A stretch of 64,000 nucleotides of DNA, taken from positions 21,742-85,741 of the forward strand of contig JAUBSN010000027.1 of the NCBI GenBank assembly GCA_036704825.1. The letters are read 5' to 3'. The notes under the pieces are model-generated. The model was not told the origin of the DNA, did not search any database, and was given only the letters and a program-made list of their open reading frames with translations. A program made the position numbers and the translations under genes. Source of the stretch: Microcoleus sp036704825. Lineage in GTDB: Bacteria; Cyanobacteriota; Cyanobacteriia; Cyanobacteriales; Microcoleaceae. Below, one piece after another: positions 51,290-61,300 of the stretch; within the stretch, counting starts at the first letter, position 1, and every line of letters starts with the position of its first letter.

Positions 51290-53674
51290 GTGAAACAGCA
51301 TCTACGGTTAACTGGAGGACTCTTATGCAGCGTTGCAGGAGTTCTCATCGCCCAAGCCCCCGTGTTGGCAGTGCCGACTCAAGTCACAGGAGTGCAAGTA
51401 AGTCAAGGTAATAATGGCGTAAATATTGTGATGGCGACAGAAAAGGGCGATCGCCCGCAAGTTTTCGCCATCAATAGCGGCAATACTTACCAAGCCACAA
51501 TTATCAACACCCAGCTCCGCTTGCCGCAAGGCAACAGCTTCCGTCAAGATAACCCCGCTCCGGGAATATCTTCAGTAGAAATCAGCCAGGTAGAGGCTAA
51601 CAGCATCCGGGTTGTAGTAGCCGGCACCAACGGAGTTCCGAACGGACAAATTGTTCCCGGACAAGGCCAAAGCATCGTCCTCAGCGTTGCCGGAGTTGGT
51701 GGTACAGTACAGTCTGCCCAAACTCCACCCCCGCCGCCTCCGGGACTGCCGCTGAGCCAAATAGCTCCCCCGCCGGCTCCCCAAGTCCGCACGTCGCAAA
51801 ACCCGGGCGTGCTGCTGCCAAATCCCGAAGTTACTGTTACCAGGAACGATCGCCCGCCCCTCCCCAGCGAAATACAATCCCCGATCAATCAGGCTGCGCC
51901 TTTCCAGCCGCGGGCCGTGGCGCCACCCTTGGGAGATATCGCGGTGTCTAACATCGCCCCCGGCGCGGGAAATATTGAACTGAGTTCGGGAGAACGCATC
52001 CCCCGCTTGGTGCTGCGGGATGCCCCAGTCCGGGACGTTTTGGCTCTGCTGGCCCGCGCTGCTGGCTTGAACATTGCTTTTACAGGTGGCGGGGCACCGG
52101 CTCAACCGGGCCAGCCCGCAGTCCCCGGTCAGCCGGGAGCCACCGGTTCAGATGAAGGGCCGAAGATTTCTTTGGACATCGAAAACGAGTCGGTGCAAGA
52201 TGTCTTTAATTACGTGCTGCGCCTCAGCGGGCTGCAAGCCAACCGCCAGGGGCGGACGATTTTTGTAGGGAGTAGCTTGCCGATCGACTCGCGCAATATT
52301 ATCATTCGGACTTTGCGGCTCAATCAAGTTCGCTCTACAGATGCAGCTAACTTTTTGAGCGCTCAAGGGGCGGAAACTCAATTGCCGATTACTCGGGTGA
52401 CGATTCAAAGCGTCGGCCAGGGAAATGCGGCGCGGGATGTGGAAATTAGGGAACCCGACATTAAGGCGATCGGCGCTAGGGAAGGCACGGGACCGCTCTT
52501 GCTGAGGGGACTGTCGGTGCTGGCGGATTCTCGGCTCAATTCCATCACTTTAGTCGGAGACCCGCGCAAAGTTGACATGGCTGTGGCTTTCTTGACACAG
52601 CTAGATTTGCGCCGCCGTCAAGTCGCTGTCAACGTCAAGGTGATCGATATCAACTTGTTGGGAAACAACAACACTAGCAGCAGTTTCTCTTTCGGAATTA
52701 ATAACAATTTCTTCGTCAATGACAACGGGGCGGCAAGCCTCAATTTTGGTGGCATCAATCCGCCCAGCGGGACTGCCCTTGGGGGGATCAACGCTCGACC
52801 GATCGTCCCCAATCCCCTAGGAACCCCGGATGTTTTCTACGATGCGAACGGCCGGCGTATCGTGCCGTTTACCGGTCAAGGTCTCCAAGGCCCCGCCAAA
52901 GGTGCGTTCCTCGATCCGATCGCCCCAGTTACTAATGACCCCACGCGAGTTGGAATTACGGATTACGAGCCTGGATCGGCAACCGCTTCGGGAAGTGCAG
53001 AGTTCGGCTTGTTCCCGCTGTTCCAATATCCCAGGAGGTTCCTGTCGGCGTTGCAGGCAACTATTCAGAGCCAAAATGCCAAAATCCTGACCGATCCGAC
53101 TCTGGTGGTTCAAGAAGGAGAAACGGCGAATGTGAATATTACTGATGAGGTGATCAGCAACATCACGTCCGACACCCAGACTACCGGAAATACAAGTACC
53201 ACAACGGTGACGGCAGTCAAAGACAGGGCCGGTTTGCAGTTGGGGGTGGCGATCGACCGGATTGACGACAACGGCTTTGTCTCTCTGCGGGTGAACCCGA
53301 TTATCAGGACACCGGGCACCCCCCAAAACCTGAGCACGGGCCCGAACACAAATACTATCAGGCTGCTGGGCGAGCGATCGTTGCAATCGGGGTTAATTCG
53401 CCTGCGGGACGGTCAGACTTTGATTGTTTCGGGGATTATCCGCGACGAAGAACGGGTTACAGCGAACAAGATTCCGATTTTGGGAGATTTGCCGATTATC
53501 GGTTCGCTGTTCAGGAGCACCAATAAGGCCAATCAGCGGGCGGAGTTGATTGTATTGCTGACACCGCAGATTTTGGACGACAGCGATCGATCGAACTTTG
53601 GGTACCAAAACAACATTAGTCCCGACGCCCGCCAACTGTTGCAGCGCGGTCAGCCCGTCCAGCCGAGACAGTAG
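51290..53674 (+). CDS. pilQ: Type IV pilus secretin PilQ
   Basis: 794 residues from a GTG at 51290 with GGAGGAGAG just upstream. Order: signal peptide (LLCSVAGVLIAQAPVLA), AMIN domain (about 30-140), Pro-rich linker, STN/N0 domain (about 235-330, LRDAPVRDVLALLARAAGLNI), N1-type domain, then the secretin barrel (VQEGETANVNITDEVIS, LRVNPIIRTPG, SGLIRLRDGQTLIVSGIIRDEE and IPILGDLPIIGSLFRS). PilQ forms the outer-membrane gate for the pilus and for DNA uptake. Insertions in the N0-N1 linker are Gly/Pro-rich. Last gene of the pil group. Confidence 0.96.
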   Translation: MKQHLRLTGGLLCSVAGVLIAQAPVLAVPTQVTGVQVSQGNNGVNIVMATEKGDRPQVFAINSGNTYQATIINTQLRLPQGNSFRQDNPAPGISSVEISQVEANSIRVVVAGTNGVPNGQIVPGQGQSIVLSVAGVGGTVQSAQTPPPPPPGLPLSQIAPPPAPQVRTSQNPGVLLPNPEVTVTRNDRPPLPSEIQSPINQAAPFQPRAVAPPLGDIAVSNIAPGAGNIELSSGERIPRLVLRDAPVRDVLALLARAAGLNIAFTGGGAPAQPGQPAVPGQPGATGSDEGPKISLDIENESVQDVFNYVLRLSGLQANRQGRTIFVGSSLPIDSRNIIIRTLRLNQVRSTDAANFLSAQGAETQLPITRVTIQSVGQGNAARDVEIREPDIKAIGAREGTGPLLLRGLSVLADSRLNSITLVGDPRKVDMAVAFLTQLDLRRRQVAVNVKVIDINLLGNNNTSSSFSFGINNNFFVNDNGAASLNFGGINPPSGTALGGINARPIVPNPLGTPDVFYDANGRRIVPFTGQGLQGPAKGAFLDPIAPVTNDPTRVGITDYEPGSATASGSAEFGLFPLFQYPRRFLSALQATIQSQNAKILTDPTLVVQEGETANVNITDEVISNITSDTQTTGNTSTTTVTAVKDRAGLQLGVAIDRIDDNGFVSLRVNPIIRTPGTPQNLSTGPNTNTIRLLGERSLQSGLIRLRDGQTLIVSGIIRDEERVTANKIPILGDLPIIGSLFRSTNKANQRAELIVLLTPQILDDSDRSNFGYQNNISPDARQLLQRGQPVQPRQ

Positions 53675-53764
53675 TCAGCAGTCAGCAGTCAGCAGTCAGT
53701 AGGAATAAATTTAGTTTTGCCCTTGACAATTCAGACTTTATTCCTTCTGACTTATGCCTTTTTT
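53675..53764. repeat. GTCAGCA heptads and first copy of a direct repeat
   Basis: CAGTCAG units run at 53674-53699. From 53701 AGGAATAAATTTAGTTTTGC begins a repeat of about 64 bases that returns at 53786. Confidence 0.75.
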
Positions 53765-53785
53765 CCTGAGAATAACAAAATCAGA

Positions 53786-53848
53786 AGGAATAAATTTTCC
53801 TTTAGCCCTTGACAAATGACATTTTATTCTTTCTATTTCTGCTTTTTT
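53786..53848. repeat. Second copy of the direct repeat
   Basis: AGGAATAAATTTTCC, CCCTTGACAA and TTTATTCTTTC blocks match the first copy at 53701. No gene lies in 53675-54228. Confidence 0.7.
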
Positions 53849-54056
53849 TCTGCTTTCAAATCCACTGAGGCGAGAAATCTTCTCTCCAAGGTGGTATTTT
53901 TTTACCTAAATTTTGGGATTAATAAAAAAAATTGTCCAAATCCATATAAATTAAAGGTTCCACCGATCCATAAAGGTCGGCAAGACTTTAGAATAATGCA
54001 GTGAAACTTAGATGCTGTGGGGTTTTCAGCAATTAGAAACAAAAATTCCTTTTCTG

Positions 54057-54080
54057 ACCAATTACCCTAGGGTAATTGGT
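54057..54080. promoter_or_regulatory. Perfect 24-bp palindrome before the HU gene
   Basis: The half-site ACCAATTACCCT is followed by its exact reverse complement. It lies about 150 bases before the HU start codon and follows TTCTGACC. It may be an operator or a terminator-type hairpin (no T-tract follows). Confidence 0.6.
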
Positions 54081-54228
54081 ATTCAGCAGGAGTTCTTAAT
54101 TGGGGAAGCGGACAGGAGCCATCGGGAACCACCCAAACCTCCGAACCCAAACTCCAATGCAGTTACCACTCACAGCTAATAGTTGAACTCTGTTTAACGT
54201 ATTTTGCAAATCCCAGAAGGAGTTCGGA

Positions 54229-54519
54229 ATGAACAAAGGTGAATTGGTTGATGCAGTCGCGGAAAAGGCTAGTGTCACGAAAAAACAGGCAGATGCCGTT
54301 TTGAGTGCAGCCTTGGAAGCAATCATGGAAGCTGTCTCTGACGGCGACAAAGTGACGCTGGTCGGTTTTGGCTCGTTTGAGTCGCGGGAACGCAAGGCCC
54401 GCGAGGGTCGCAATCCCAAAACTGGCGACAAGATGGAAATCCCGGCAACCAGAGTTCCTGCATTTTCCGCAGGGAAGTTGTTCAAGGACAGAGTTGCACC
54501 GCCGAAAAACCCCGAATAA
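54229..54519 (+). CDS. hup: DNA-binding protein HU
   Basis: 96 residues, nucleoid-associated histone-like protein. MNKGELVDAVAEKASVTKKQ, VTLVGFGSFESRERKAREGR, NPKTGDKMEIPATRVPAFSAGKLFKDRV: the beta-arm Pro-containing segment and family signature are complete. AAGGAG lies upstream of the ATG with normal spacing. The next gene (cobD-like) begins only 15 bases after its stop, so the two may share a transcript. A perfect palindrome lies upstream. Confidence 0.97.
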   Translation: MNKGELVDAVAEKASVTKKQADAVLSAALEAIMEAVSDGDKVTLVGFGSFESRERKAREGRNPKTGDKMEIPATRVPAFSAGKLFKDRVAPPKNPE

Positions 54520-54534
54520 CTGGCGAACTGAGTC

Positions 54535-55803
54535 TTGATTAGACCTGTGCACGGTGGGAATTTAGCTTGGGCAGCCACACTGGCAGGCTGCCCTCCCTCT
54601 GCTATTCTCGATTTTTCTGCCAGTATCAGTCCTTTGGGCCCTCCTGAGTCGGCATTGAATGCGATTCAAGCTCACTCGAGCAGTCTGACGGCTTACCCAG
54701 ACCCGGATTATGGAGAGCTCAGGACTGCTTTGGGTGAGGCATTGAGTGTTGACCCGGATTGGATTTTGCCGGGGAACGGTTCGGCGGAATTGTTGACTTG
54801 GGCGGCTTGGGATTTGTCGAAGCTGGAGGCGACTTATTTGGTGACTCCGGCTTTTGGCGATTACTGGCGGGCTCTTTCGGCTTTCGGCGCGCAGGTGCTG
54901 AAATCTCCTTTGGATCTTCAATCTTGCACCACTGTCAAGAACGAGCAAGATGCCCGTGAAGCGAGAGATGAATTTTCTTCTGGAACAGGAATCTTGCCTG
55001 TTCCCAAACAAGTAATTGAGAATGCTGCAACATCTCAGTTGGATCGGAAATCATCGGACGCGGAGGCTGGAAGCCGGTTAGTAACGGATGATTTGTCGGT
55101 TTCTAACCGTTCCCTTGTCTCCCCTTCTCTCCGTCTCCCAGTTCCTCTTGCTCTCGATGCCGATCGCAGACGAGGTTTGCTACTGAACAACCCGCACAAT
55201 CCTACGGGTTTGCTGTTTGGTAGAGAGGCGATTTTGCCTTATGTGAAACAGTTAGGTATGGTGGTGGTAGATGAGGCCTTTATGGACTTTCTACCGCCTT
55301 CTGAGCAGGAAACTGCGATCGATGCTGTTGAGGAGTTTCCGAATTTGGTGATTTTACGATCGCTCACTAAATTCTATTCTCTGCCGGGACTGCGGTTGGG
55401 CTGCGCGATCGCCCATCCCGATATCCTCCGCCGCTGGCAGTTACGGCGCGATCCTTGGCCTGTGAATGCTTTGGCTGCTGCTGCTGCTGCTGCTGCGGTG
55501 CGAGATACTGTTTTTGAGCGGCAAACTTGGGACTGGCTGCCTGTTGCTCGCCGAGAGCTATTTGAGGGTTTGGCTAATTTGCCGGGTTTGCAGCCTTTTT
55601 CAGGGGCGGCTAATTTCTTGTTGGTTGAGTCGTCGGTGTCGGTTTCTTCTATTCAAAAAAGTCTGTTGGAACGACACCGGATTTTGATTCGAGATTGTTT
55701 GAGTTTTCCTGAGTTGGGCGATCGGTTTTTTCGGGTGGCCGTGCGCTCAAAAGCTGACAATTTGCGGCTGATTGCTGGACTTAAAGAAGTCATTAGTCAG
55801 TAG
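54535..55803 (+). CDS. cobD: L-threonine-O-3-phosphate decarboxylase-like aminotransferase (CobD type)
   Basis: 422 residues from a TTG at 54535, PLP enzyme of fold type I. RPVHGGNLAWAATLAG and ILDFSASISPLGPP are typical of CobD/CobC, which makes the aminopropanol arm of cobalamin; LLLNNPHNPTGLLFGRE, VVDEAFMDFLP and RSLTKFYSLPGLRLGCAI (with PLP Lys) follow. HisC is the main alternative. Residues about 133-205 are not part of the fold: they are encoded by interspersed repeat sequence (GCCCGTGAAGCGAGAGATGA, GGAACAGGAATCTTGCCTGT, CTTGTCTCCCCTTCTCTCCG) that happens to stay in frame. The family is normally about 350-360 residues, so the insertion accounts for the extra length. Confidence 0.85.
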   Translation: MIRPVHGGNLAWAATLAGCPPSAILDFSASISPLGPPESALNAIQAHSSSLTAYPDPDYGELRTALGEALSVDPDWILPGNGSAELLTWAAWDLSKLEATYLVTPAFGDYWRALSAFGAQVLKSPLDLQSCTTVKNEQDAREARDEFSSGTGILPVPKQVIENAATSQLDRKSSDAEAGSRLVTDDLSVSNRSLVSPSLRLPVPLALDADRRRGLLLNNPHNPTGLLFGREAILPYVKQLGMVVVDEAFMDFLPPSEQETAIDAVEEFPNLVILRSLTKFYSLPGLRLGCAIAHPDILRRWQLRRDPWPVNALAAAAAAAAVRDTVFERQTWDWLPVARRELFEGLANLPGLQPFSGAANFLLVESSVSVSSIQKSLLERHRILIRDCLSFPELGDRFFRVAVRSKADNLRLIAGLKEVISQ

Positions 55804-56070
55804 TCAGTAGTCATTAGTCAGTTGTCCGTTTACAGTTGTCCGTTGTCAGTTGACAAACCGATTTTATTGGTCGTTTGAGCGCACTTCCCAAGAAACCCGG
55901 TTTCTCTGATAAATCTTGGGTTTTGCAGCGAAGTATCTAGGAAGAAACCTGATTTCTGACCCCGCGCGCCGATCGTCCTAAACTACTGACTAATGACTAA
56001 TGACTAATGACTAATGACTAATGACTAATGACTGCTGACTATTGACTACTGACTACTGACTTCTTTATTT
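55804..56070. repeat. Mixed heptad repeats and AAACCCGGTTTC palindrome
   Basis: GTCATTAGTCAGTAGTCAGT-like units begin at the cobD stop (55796). AAGAAACCCGGTTTCTCTGA lies near 55890. CTAATGACTAATGACTAATG runs from about 55988, giving TAATGAC heptads that change to CTACTGA near the end (56050). They precede the next gene by a few bases only. Confidence 0.8.
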
Positions 56071-57546
56071 ATGCTTGATTATGATTTAGTGATTCTTGGT
56101 GGAACTTCGGCCGGACGTTATGCTGCTTTGACTGCAACTAATTTCCCCGCCCGCGTTGCTTTGGTGGAACCGCTAAGTAATTCCCAAGAGTTGCCGACTG
56201 GGGGGAAAGAGTCGATCGGCCTTGGTTTGAGATACAGCCAAACTTTGAGCGAGGCTGCTCGTTTTGCCCAGCAGATAAGCCGCCAGCAGTTGGGGGTTCG
56301 CTGGGAAGCTGCTAATTCGTCCCTGCCGCTCAAATTGCGGTTTGACGGGGTTCTCAAGTGGGCCGAGGGTGTTGTTTCTAATCTGTCAGAAATTGATTCT
56401 CTGGGCGTGTTGGCTGCTCGCGGTGTCGATGTTATTTCGGGCAACGGCGAGTTTGTTGCGAAACCGGATTTGGCTTTTGTTGTCGGCGAGCGAAAATTGC
56501 GATCGCTCTGTTATTTGTTAGCTTGTCCAACTCTGCCGACGATTCCCAATATAGAAGGACTTTCTGCTGCTGGCTTTTTTACTTCCGAAACTGTCGGGGA
56601 ATTAGCAAAACTTCCTGAGTTGCCTAAAAGTTTGGCTGTCATCGGTGCCGATCCCAGCGGTGTCGAAGTGGCTCAAACTTTTGCTCGATTAGGGGTTGCT
56701 GTTACGCTTGTGGTGAAGGGTTCGCACATTTTGACGAAAGAAGACCGAGAGGCTGCTGGCTTGGTTCAAGCTGCAATGGAAGCTCAAGGAGTGCGGATTC
56801 TGACTGCTACTGAGGTGACTCAAGCTAGGGTGATTGAGGGTAAAAAGTGGATTCAAGCTGGACCTAGGGCGATCGAAGCTGAGGAGATTTTTCTGGCTGC
56901 TGGTAGAGGGCACAATTTTTCATCGTTAAATCTCGAAGCGGCTAGGGTTAAATTCAGCGATCGGGGGGTGATTTTAAATGAAAAGCTGCAAACAACTAAT
57001 CGCCGCATTTATGCGATCGGTGATGTGGCTGGGGGTTATCCGTTCCCTCACATCGCTAATTGCGAAGCTGCGGTTGCTGTGAAAAATGCTTTGTTTTTGC
57101 CGCTGTTTCAAATAGATTATCGCGGGATTCCTTGGGCGATTTTTTCCGATCCGCAGTTGGCGAGGGTTGGCTTGACTGAAGCCCAAGCAAGGCGCAGGTT
57201 TGGAGACGATCTCATTGTTTGTCGGGAATATTTCAAGAATGTGGAAAGAGCTCAAATGTGCGGCGAGACAACTGGTTTTTGTAAGATTGTCGGGCGTCGC
57301 AACGGAGAGATTTTGGGAGCGAGTATTGTGGGGCCGCAAGCTGCTGAGTTGATTCACGCGATCGCTTTGGCTGTGCGTCACGGGATGAAGGTTGAGGCGA
57401 TCGGCGAACTTCCTTATATTTGGTCGAGTTTTTCGGCAATTAACGGTCAAACTGCTGCTGTTTGGGAGTCACAGCGCTTGGGCAGCAACAGTTTTATGCA
57501 AAATTTGTGGGAGAATTTGTTTCACTGGCGCAGGTATTGGAAGTAA
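56071..57546 (+). CDS. Pyridine nucleotide-disulfide oxidoreductase-like flavoprotein without redox cysteines
   Basis: 491 residues, mercuric-reductase/lipoamide-dehydrogenase fold. FAD motif LVILGGTSAGRYAALTA, NAD motif AVIGADPSGVEVAQTFARLGV, YAIGDVAGGYPFPHIANCEAAV and a C-terminal dimer domain (SIVGPQAAELIHAIALAVRH). Where the redox pair should stand (GGxCxxxGCxPSK) the sequence reads LPTGGKESIGLGLRYSQTL, with no Cys. The C-terminal HPTxxE base is also replaced (LPYIWSSFSAINGQ). So it keeps FAD and NAD(P)H sites but not the thiol chemistry. It may be an NAD(P)H oxidase, quinone reductase or regulator. Single gene. Confidence 0.82.
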   Translation: MLDYDLVILGGTSAGRYAALTATNFPARVALVEPLSNSQELPTGGKESIGLGLRYSQTLSEAARFAQQISRQQLGVRWEAANSSLPLKLRFDGVLKWAEGVVSNLSEIDSLGVLAARGVDVISGNGEFVAKPDLAFVVGERKLRSLCYLLACPTLPTIPNIEGLSAAGFFTSETVGELAKLPELPKSLAVIGADPSGVEVAQTFARLGVAVTLVVKGSHILTKEDREAAGLVQAAMEAQGVRILTATEVTQARVIEGKKWIQAGPRAIEAEEIFLAAGRGHNFSSLNLEAARVKFSDRGVILNEKLQTTNRRIYAIGDVAGGYPFPHIANCEAAVAVKNALFLPLFQIDYRGIPWAIFSDPQLARVGLTEAQARRRFGDDLIVCREYFKNVERAQMCGETTGFCKIVGRRNGEILGASIVGPQAAELIHAIALAVRHGMKVEAIGELPYIWSSFSAINGQTAAVWESQRLGSNSFMQNLWENLFHWRRYWK

Positions 57547-58315
57547 AAAAATCAAAGAGATAATTGGTAATTGGTAATTGTAAGTATGCGATCGGCAAAA
57601 TATAATTGACTTGGACTATTTCCACAGTCTGCTTCTGCATTTTGGCATTTAATGCCTGATTCACTTATTAGAGTGGGGCAGCTTGTTGTGGCATCTGGAC
57701 AAATAATTCGGCTGGCAATCTCATGAATCCCAATTTCTCCCAAATCTGACACACAAACTCAATTTCCTCTGCTTCCCGCTTGAAATTCCGCTCCGCCCGA
57801 ATTGTACTAATGACATTAAATTATTACCTAAACTAGACATTAAGAGGGAGCATCTCATATTTGTAAAAACACTTATTCTGGCTCCTGCCTTCTGACTTTT
57901 TTCTTCTTCCTTCTGACTCTTTCCTCCTGACTCCTGACTCCTAGCTCCAATTTCAAGCGGAGGGCTGCTTTCATTGAGATGCTCCCCATTAAGATTTAAT
58001 AGGCGATCGCATTCAAGCATCGGTTTTAAAAATCCTCTTAAGTACCCGATTAGCCTCTTAAAGTTCTCTTCTATCAAATGCTGCCGTTCAATCAGCCTTA
58101 GCCTCCTTCACCTTCTACTTAGTCTTAACTAAACTACAAACAGCTCTTACATAAACAATTCAAGTATTGTTTTAAACTCGTGCTTTCATAATTTTATCTA
58201 CAAAGTATGTTAAGAAAAATGTAATTGACTCAATACCAGAGTAGAGCGAGCGAAAATAGTAGATATTAACTCTAAGAAGCTTCAGGCTTCAAAAAAACCG
58301 TAGGAATACGTAGAT
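57547..58315. other. Gene-poor region before the large kinase
   Basis: It holds AATTGGTAATTGGTAATTGT at about 57560, a gene fragment on the minus strand (57668-57820) and TTCTTCCTTCTGACTCTTTC-like repeats near 57890-57950. I see no intact gene. Confidence 0.6.
57668..57820 (-). pseudogene. C-terminal gene fragment, unknown family
   Basis: The minus-strand frame ending at TAA 57668-57670 reads ISTIRAERNFKREAEEIEFV, then CQIWEKLGFMRLPAELFVQM. It has normal amino acid composition but is stopped just upstream and has no start codon. It may be the 3' end of a lost gene. I do not recognise the family. Confidence 0.35.
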
Positions 58316-61300
58316 ATGATTGAGATCACAAAACTTCTCCTAGGATATCACATTAACGAGCAAATATACGCAGGAAATCGAACTCTAGTTTATCGCGGCA
58401 TTCGCTCGGAAAATGGGCAGCCAGTCGCGCTCAAACTGCTGCGAAATAACTTTCCCAGCTTCAACGAATTGGTTCACTTCCGCAACCAATACGTCATTGC
58501 TAAAAACTTAAATATCCCCGGCACAGTCAAGGCATACAGCCTCGAAAGCTATCAGAACCGCTATGCTCTGGTGATGGAAGACTTTGGCGGAATTTCCTTA
58601 TGTAGCTACCTCTCAAGTATTGCACCTACGAGCGACGAACATCTAGAAGGCTTGCCCGTTAACGAATTTCTTCCCATGGCAATTCAAATTGCCAACGCCC
58701 TGGACGGACTTCACCGCCACCGAGTCATCCATAAAGACCTCAAGCCCGCCAACATTCTAATTAACCCGGTCAGCAAAGAAGTCAAGCTGATTGATTTAAG
58801 TATTGCTTCCCTGCTGCCGCGCGAAACCCAAGAAATTCAAAATCCCAACGTCCTCGAAGGCACCTTACCCTACATATCTCCCGAACAAACTGGGCGGATG
58901 AACCGAGGCATTGATTACCGCACAGATTTCTACTCGCTAGGAGTAACATTCTACGAATTACTAACAGGAAAATTACCATTCCAAACAGACGATCCAATGG
59001 ATTTGGTACACTGCCACCTCGCCAAACAACCGCTGGCAGCCTCAAAAGTTAACAATAGCGTTCCATTGGTGCTGTCTGATATTGTCAGCAAACTGATGGC
59101 GAAGAATGCAGAAGACCGCTATCAGAGTGCGCTAGGACTCAAGTACGACTTAGAAACTTGCTTATCCCAGTTGAAACAGACAGGAAAAATCGTTAACTTT
59201 GATTTAGGGCAGCGAGATTTGTGCGATCGTTTCATCATCCCCGAAAAATTGTACGGCCGAGAAAGCGAAGTATTCTCCCTGCTAGCAGCCTTTGACCGGG
59301 TGAGTGCGGGTAGCAGCGAAATGATGCTGGTTGCTGGTTTTTCTGGCATTGGTAAAACCGCCGTCGTTAACGAAGTTCACAAGCCAATTGTCCGGCAGCG
59401 CGGCTACTTTATTAAAGGCAAATTCGACCAATTCCAACGCAACCTCCCCTTTAGTGCATTTGTCCAAGCTTTTCGCGACTTTATGGGACAATTGCTATCG
59501 GAAACAGATGCGAAAGTCGAGCAATGGAAATCGGAAATACTGGCAGCTTTGGGCGATAGCGCTGGGGCGATAGTTGAAGTCATTCCCGAACTAGAAAAGA
59601 TAATTGGAAAGCAACCACAAGTACCGGAACTTTCTGGCAGTGCGGCTCAAAATCGCTTCAACTTGTTGTTGGAAAAATTCATTCAAGTTTTCACAACAAA
59701 AGAACATCCCCTAGTTATCTTTTTAGACGATTTGCAATGGGCAGATTCAGCATCTTTGAAGTTGATGCAACTGCTAATGAGCGATCTAGATAAACGCTAT
59801 CTTTTCCTAATAGGAGCTTATCGAGATAACGAAGTTTTTCCAGCGCACCCGTTGATGCTGACGTTAGCGGAGATTCAAAAGAATCAAGCAAAGGTGAATA
59901 CGATTACCTTAGCACCGCTCGATCGCTCTGATGTAAATTCTCTGGTTGCCGATACTCTGAATTGTTCGACAAAGTTAGCAGAACCGCTCACAGAACTGGT
60001 CGATCGGAAAACCAAAGGAAATCCATTTTTTGCAACGCAATTCCTGAAATCATTATACGAAGATGGACTGATTGCATTTAATTTTGATTTCCGCTATTGG
60101 CAGTGCGATATTGCAAGAGTGCGAGCGCTTGCAATTACCGATGATGTAGTCGAATTCGTGGCGCTTCAGTTGCAAAAGTTACCAACAATAACGCAGGAAG
60201 TGTTGAAGTTAGCAGCTTGCATTGGCAATCAATTCGATTTAGCGACCTTGGCAATTGTTGATGAAAAATCTCAAGTAGAAACAGCATCGGCTTTATGGAA
60301 GGCGTTGCAAGAAGGGCTGATTTTACCAATTAGCGAGGTTTATAAGTTTTATCAGGCAGAGGGTCATGGAGAATCGGTAATTAGTAATGGTACTGACCAA
60401 TTACCAATTACCCATGACCAGTTACCGAAATACAAATTTTTACACGATCGCATTCAACAAGCTGCTTATTCTCTGATTCCCGAATCCCAAAAGCGATCGA
60501 CTCACTTAAAAATCGGTCAACTGCTGTTAAAAAATACGCCAGAAGCCGAGCGAGAAGAAAGAATCTTTGATATTGTCAACCACTTGAATGTGGGAGTTGA
60601 GCTAATTACCCAAGAGGCAGAACGGGAACAATTAGCACGATTAAATCTGGTTGCTGGACAGAAAGCCAAAGCTGCTACCGCCTATTATGCTGCGGTTGAA
60701 TACTTCTGTCTGGGTAGGAAATTACTGACACCAAATAGCTGGAATAATCAATATAAACTGACATTATCACTGTACTCAGAAGGCGCAGAAGCAGATTTTT
60801 TAAACGGTAATATTGAAGGAATGCAAAGACTCGTCGATCTAGTCCAAGAGCGCGCTACCTCGCTGCTGGACCAAATTAAAGTGTATGAAGTCCAAATACA
60901 AGCTTATATAGGGCAGAACAGGGTATTAGAAGCAGTTAATAGGGGGTTACAAGTTCTAAAGCTGTTGGGGGTGGAGTTTCCGCAACAGCCAACTCCCTCA
61001 GACATTGGAAAAGCACTCTCCGACACTGCGGCAATGGTGAAGGATTGGCGAATTGAGGATTTAGTTGACCTGCCTCAAATGACCGATCCCTATAAACTAG
61101 CAGCCATGAGACTTTTGTCAAGTATTTTTTCTGCTGCATACATTGCTGCGCCAGAACTGGTGCCCTTGACGGCGTGCAAACAAGTAAATTTATCCGTCCA
61201 ATATGGTAATGCTTCCGTATCTCCATTTGCTTATGCCAATTATGGTGCTCTGCTTTGCGGAGTGGTGGGAGATATTGATTCAGGTTATCAGTTCGGTCAA

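Noticed and set aside
52817..53386. 189-codon frame opposite pilQ, and similar frames opposite folC, hpxO and the kinases
   Set aside because: They are antisense shadows of well-supported genes, without start signals or homology.
57721..58077. 118-codon frame on the minus strand
   Set aside because: Its middle is translated from TTCTTCCTTCTGACTC-type repeat sequence and its end is in a different frame from the better fragment at 57668-57820.
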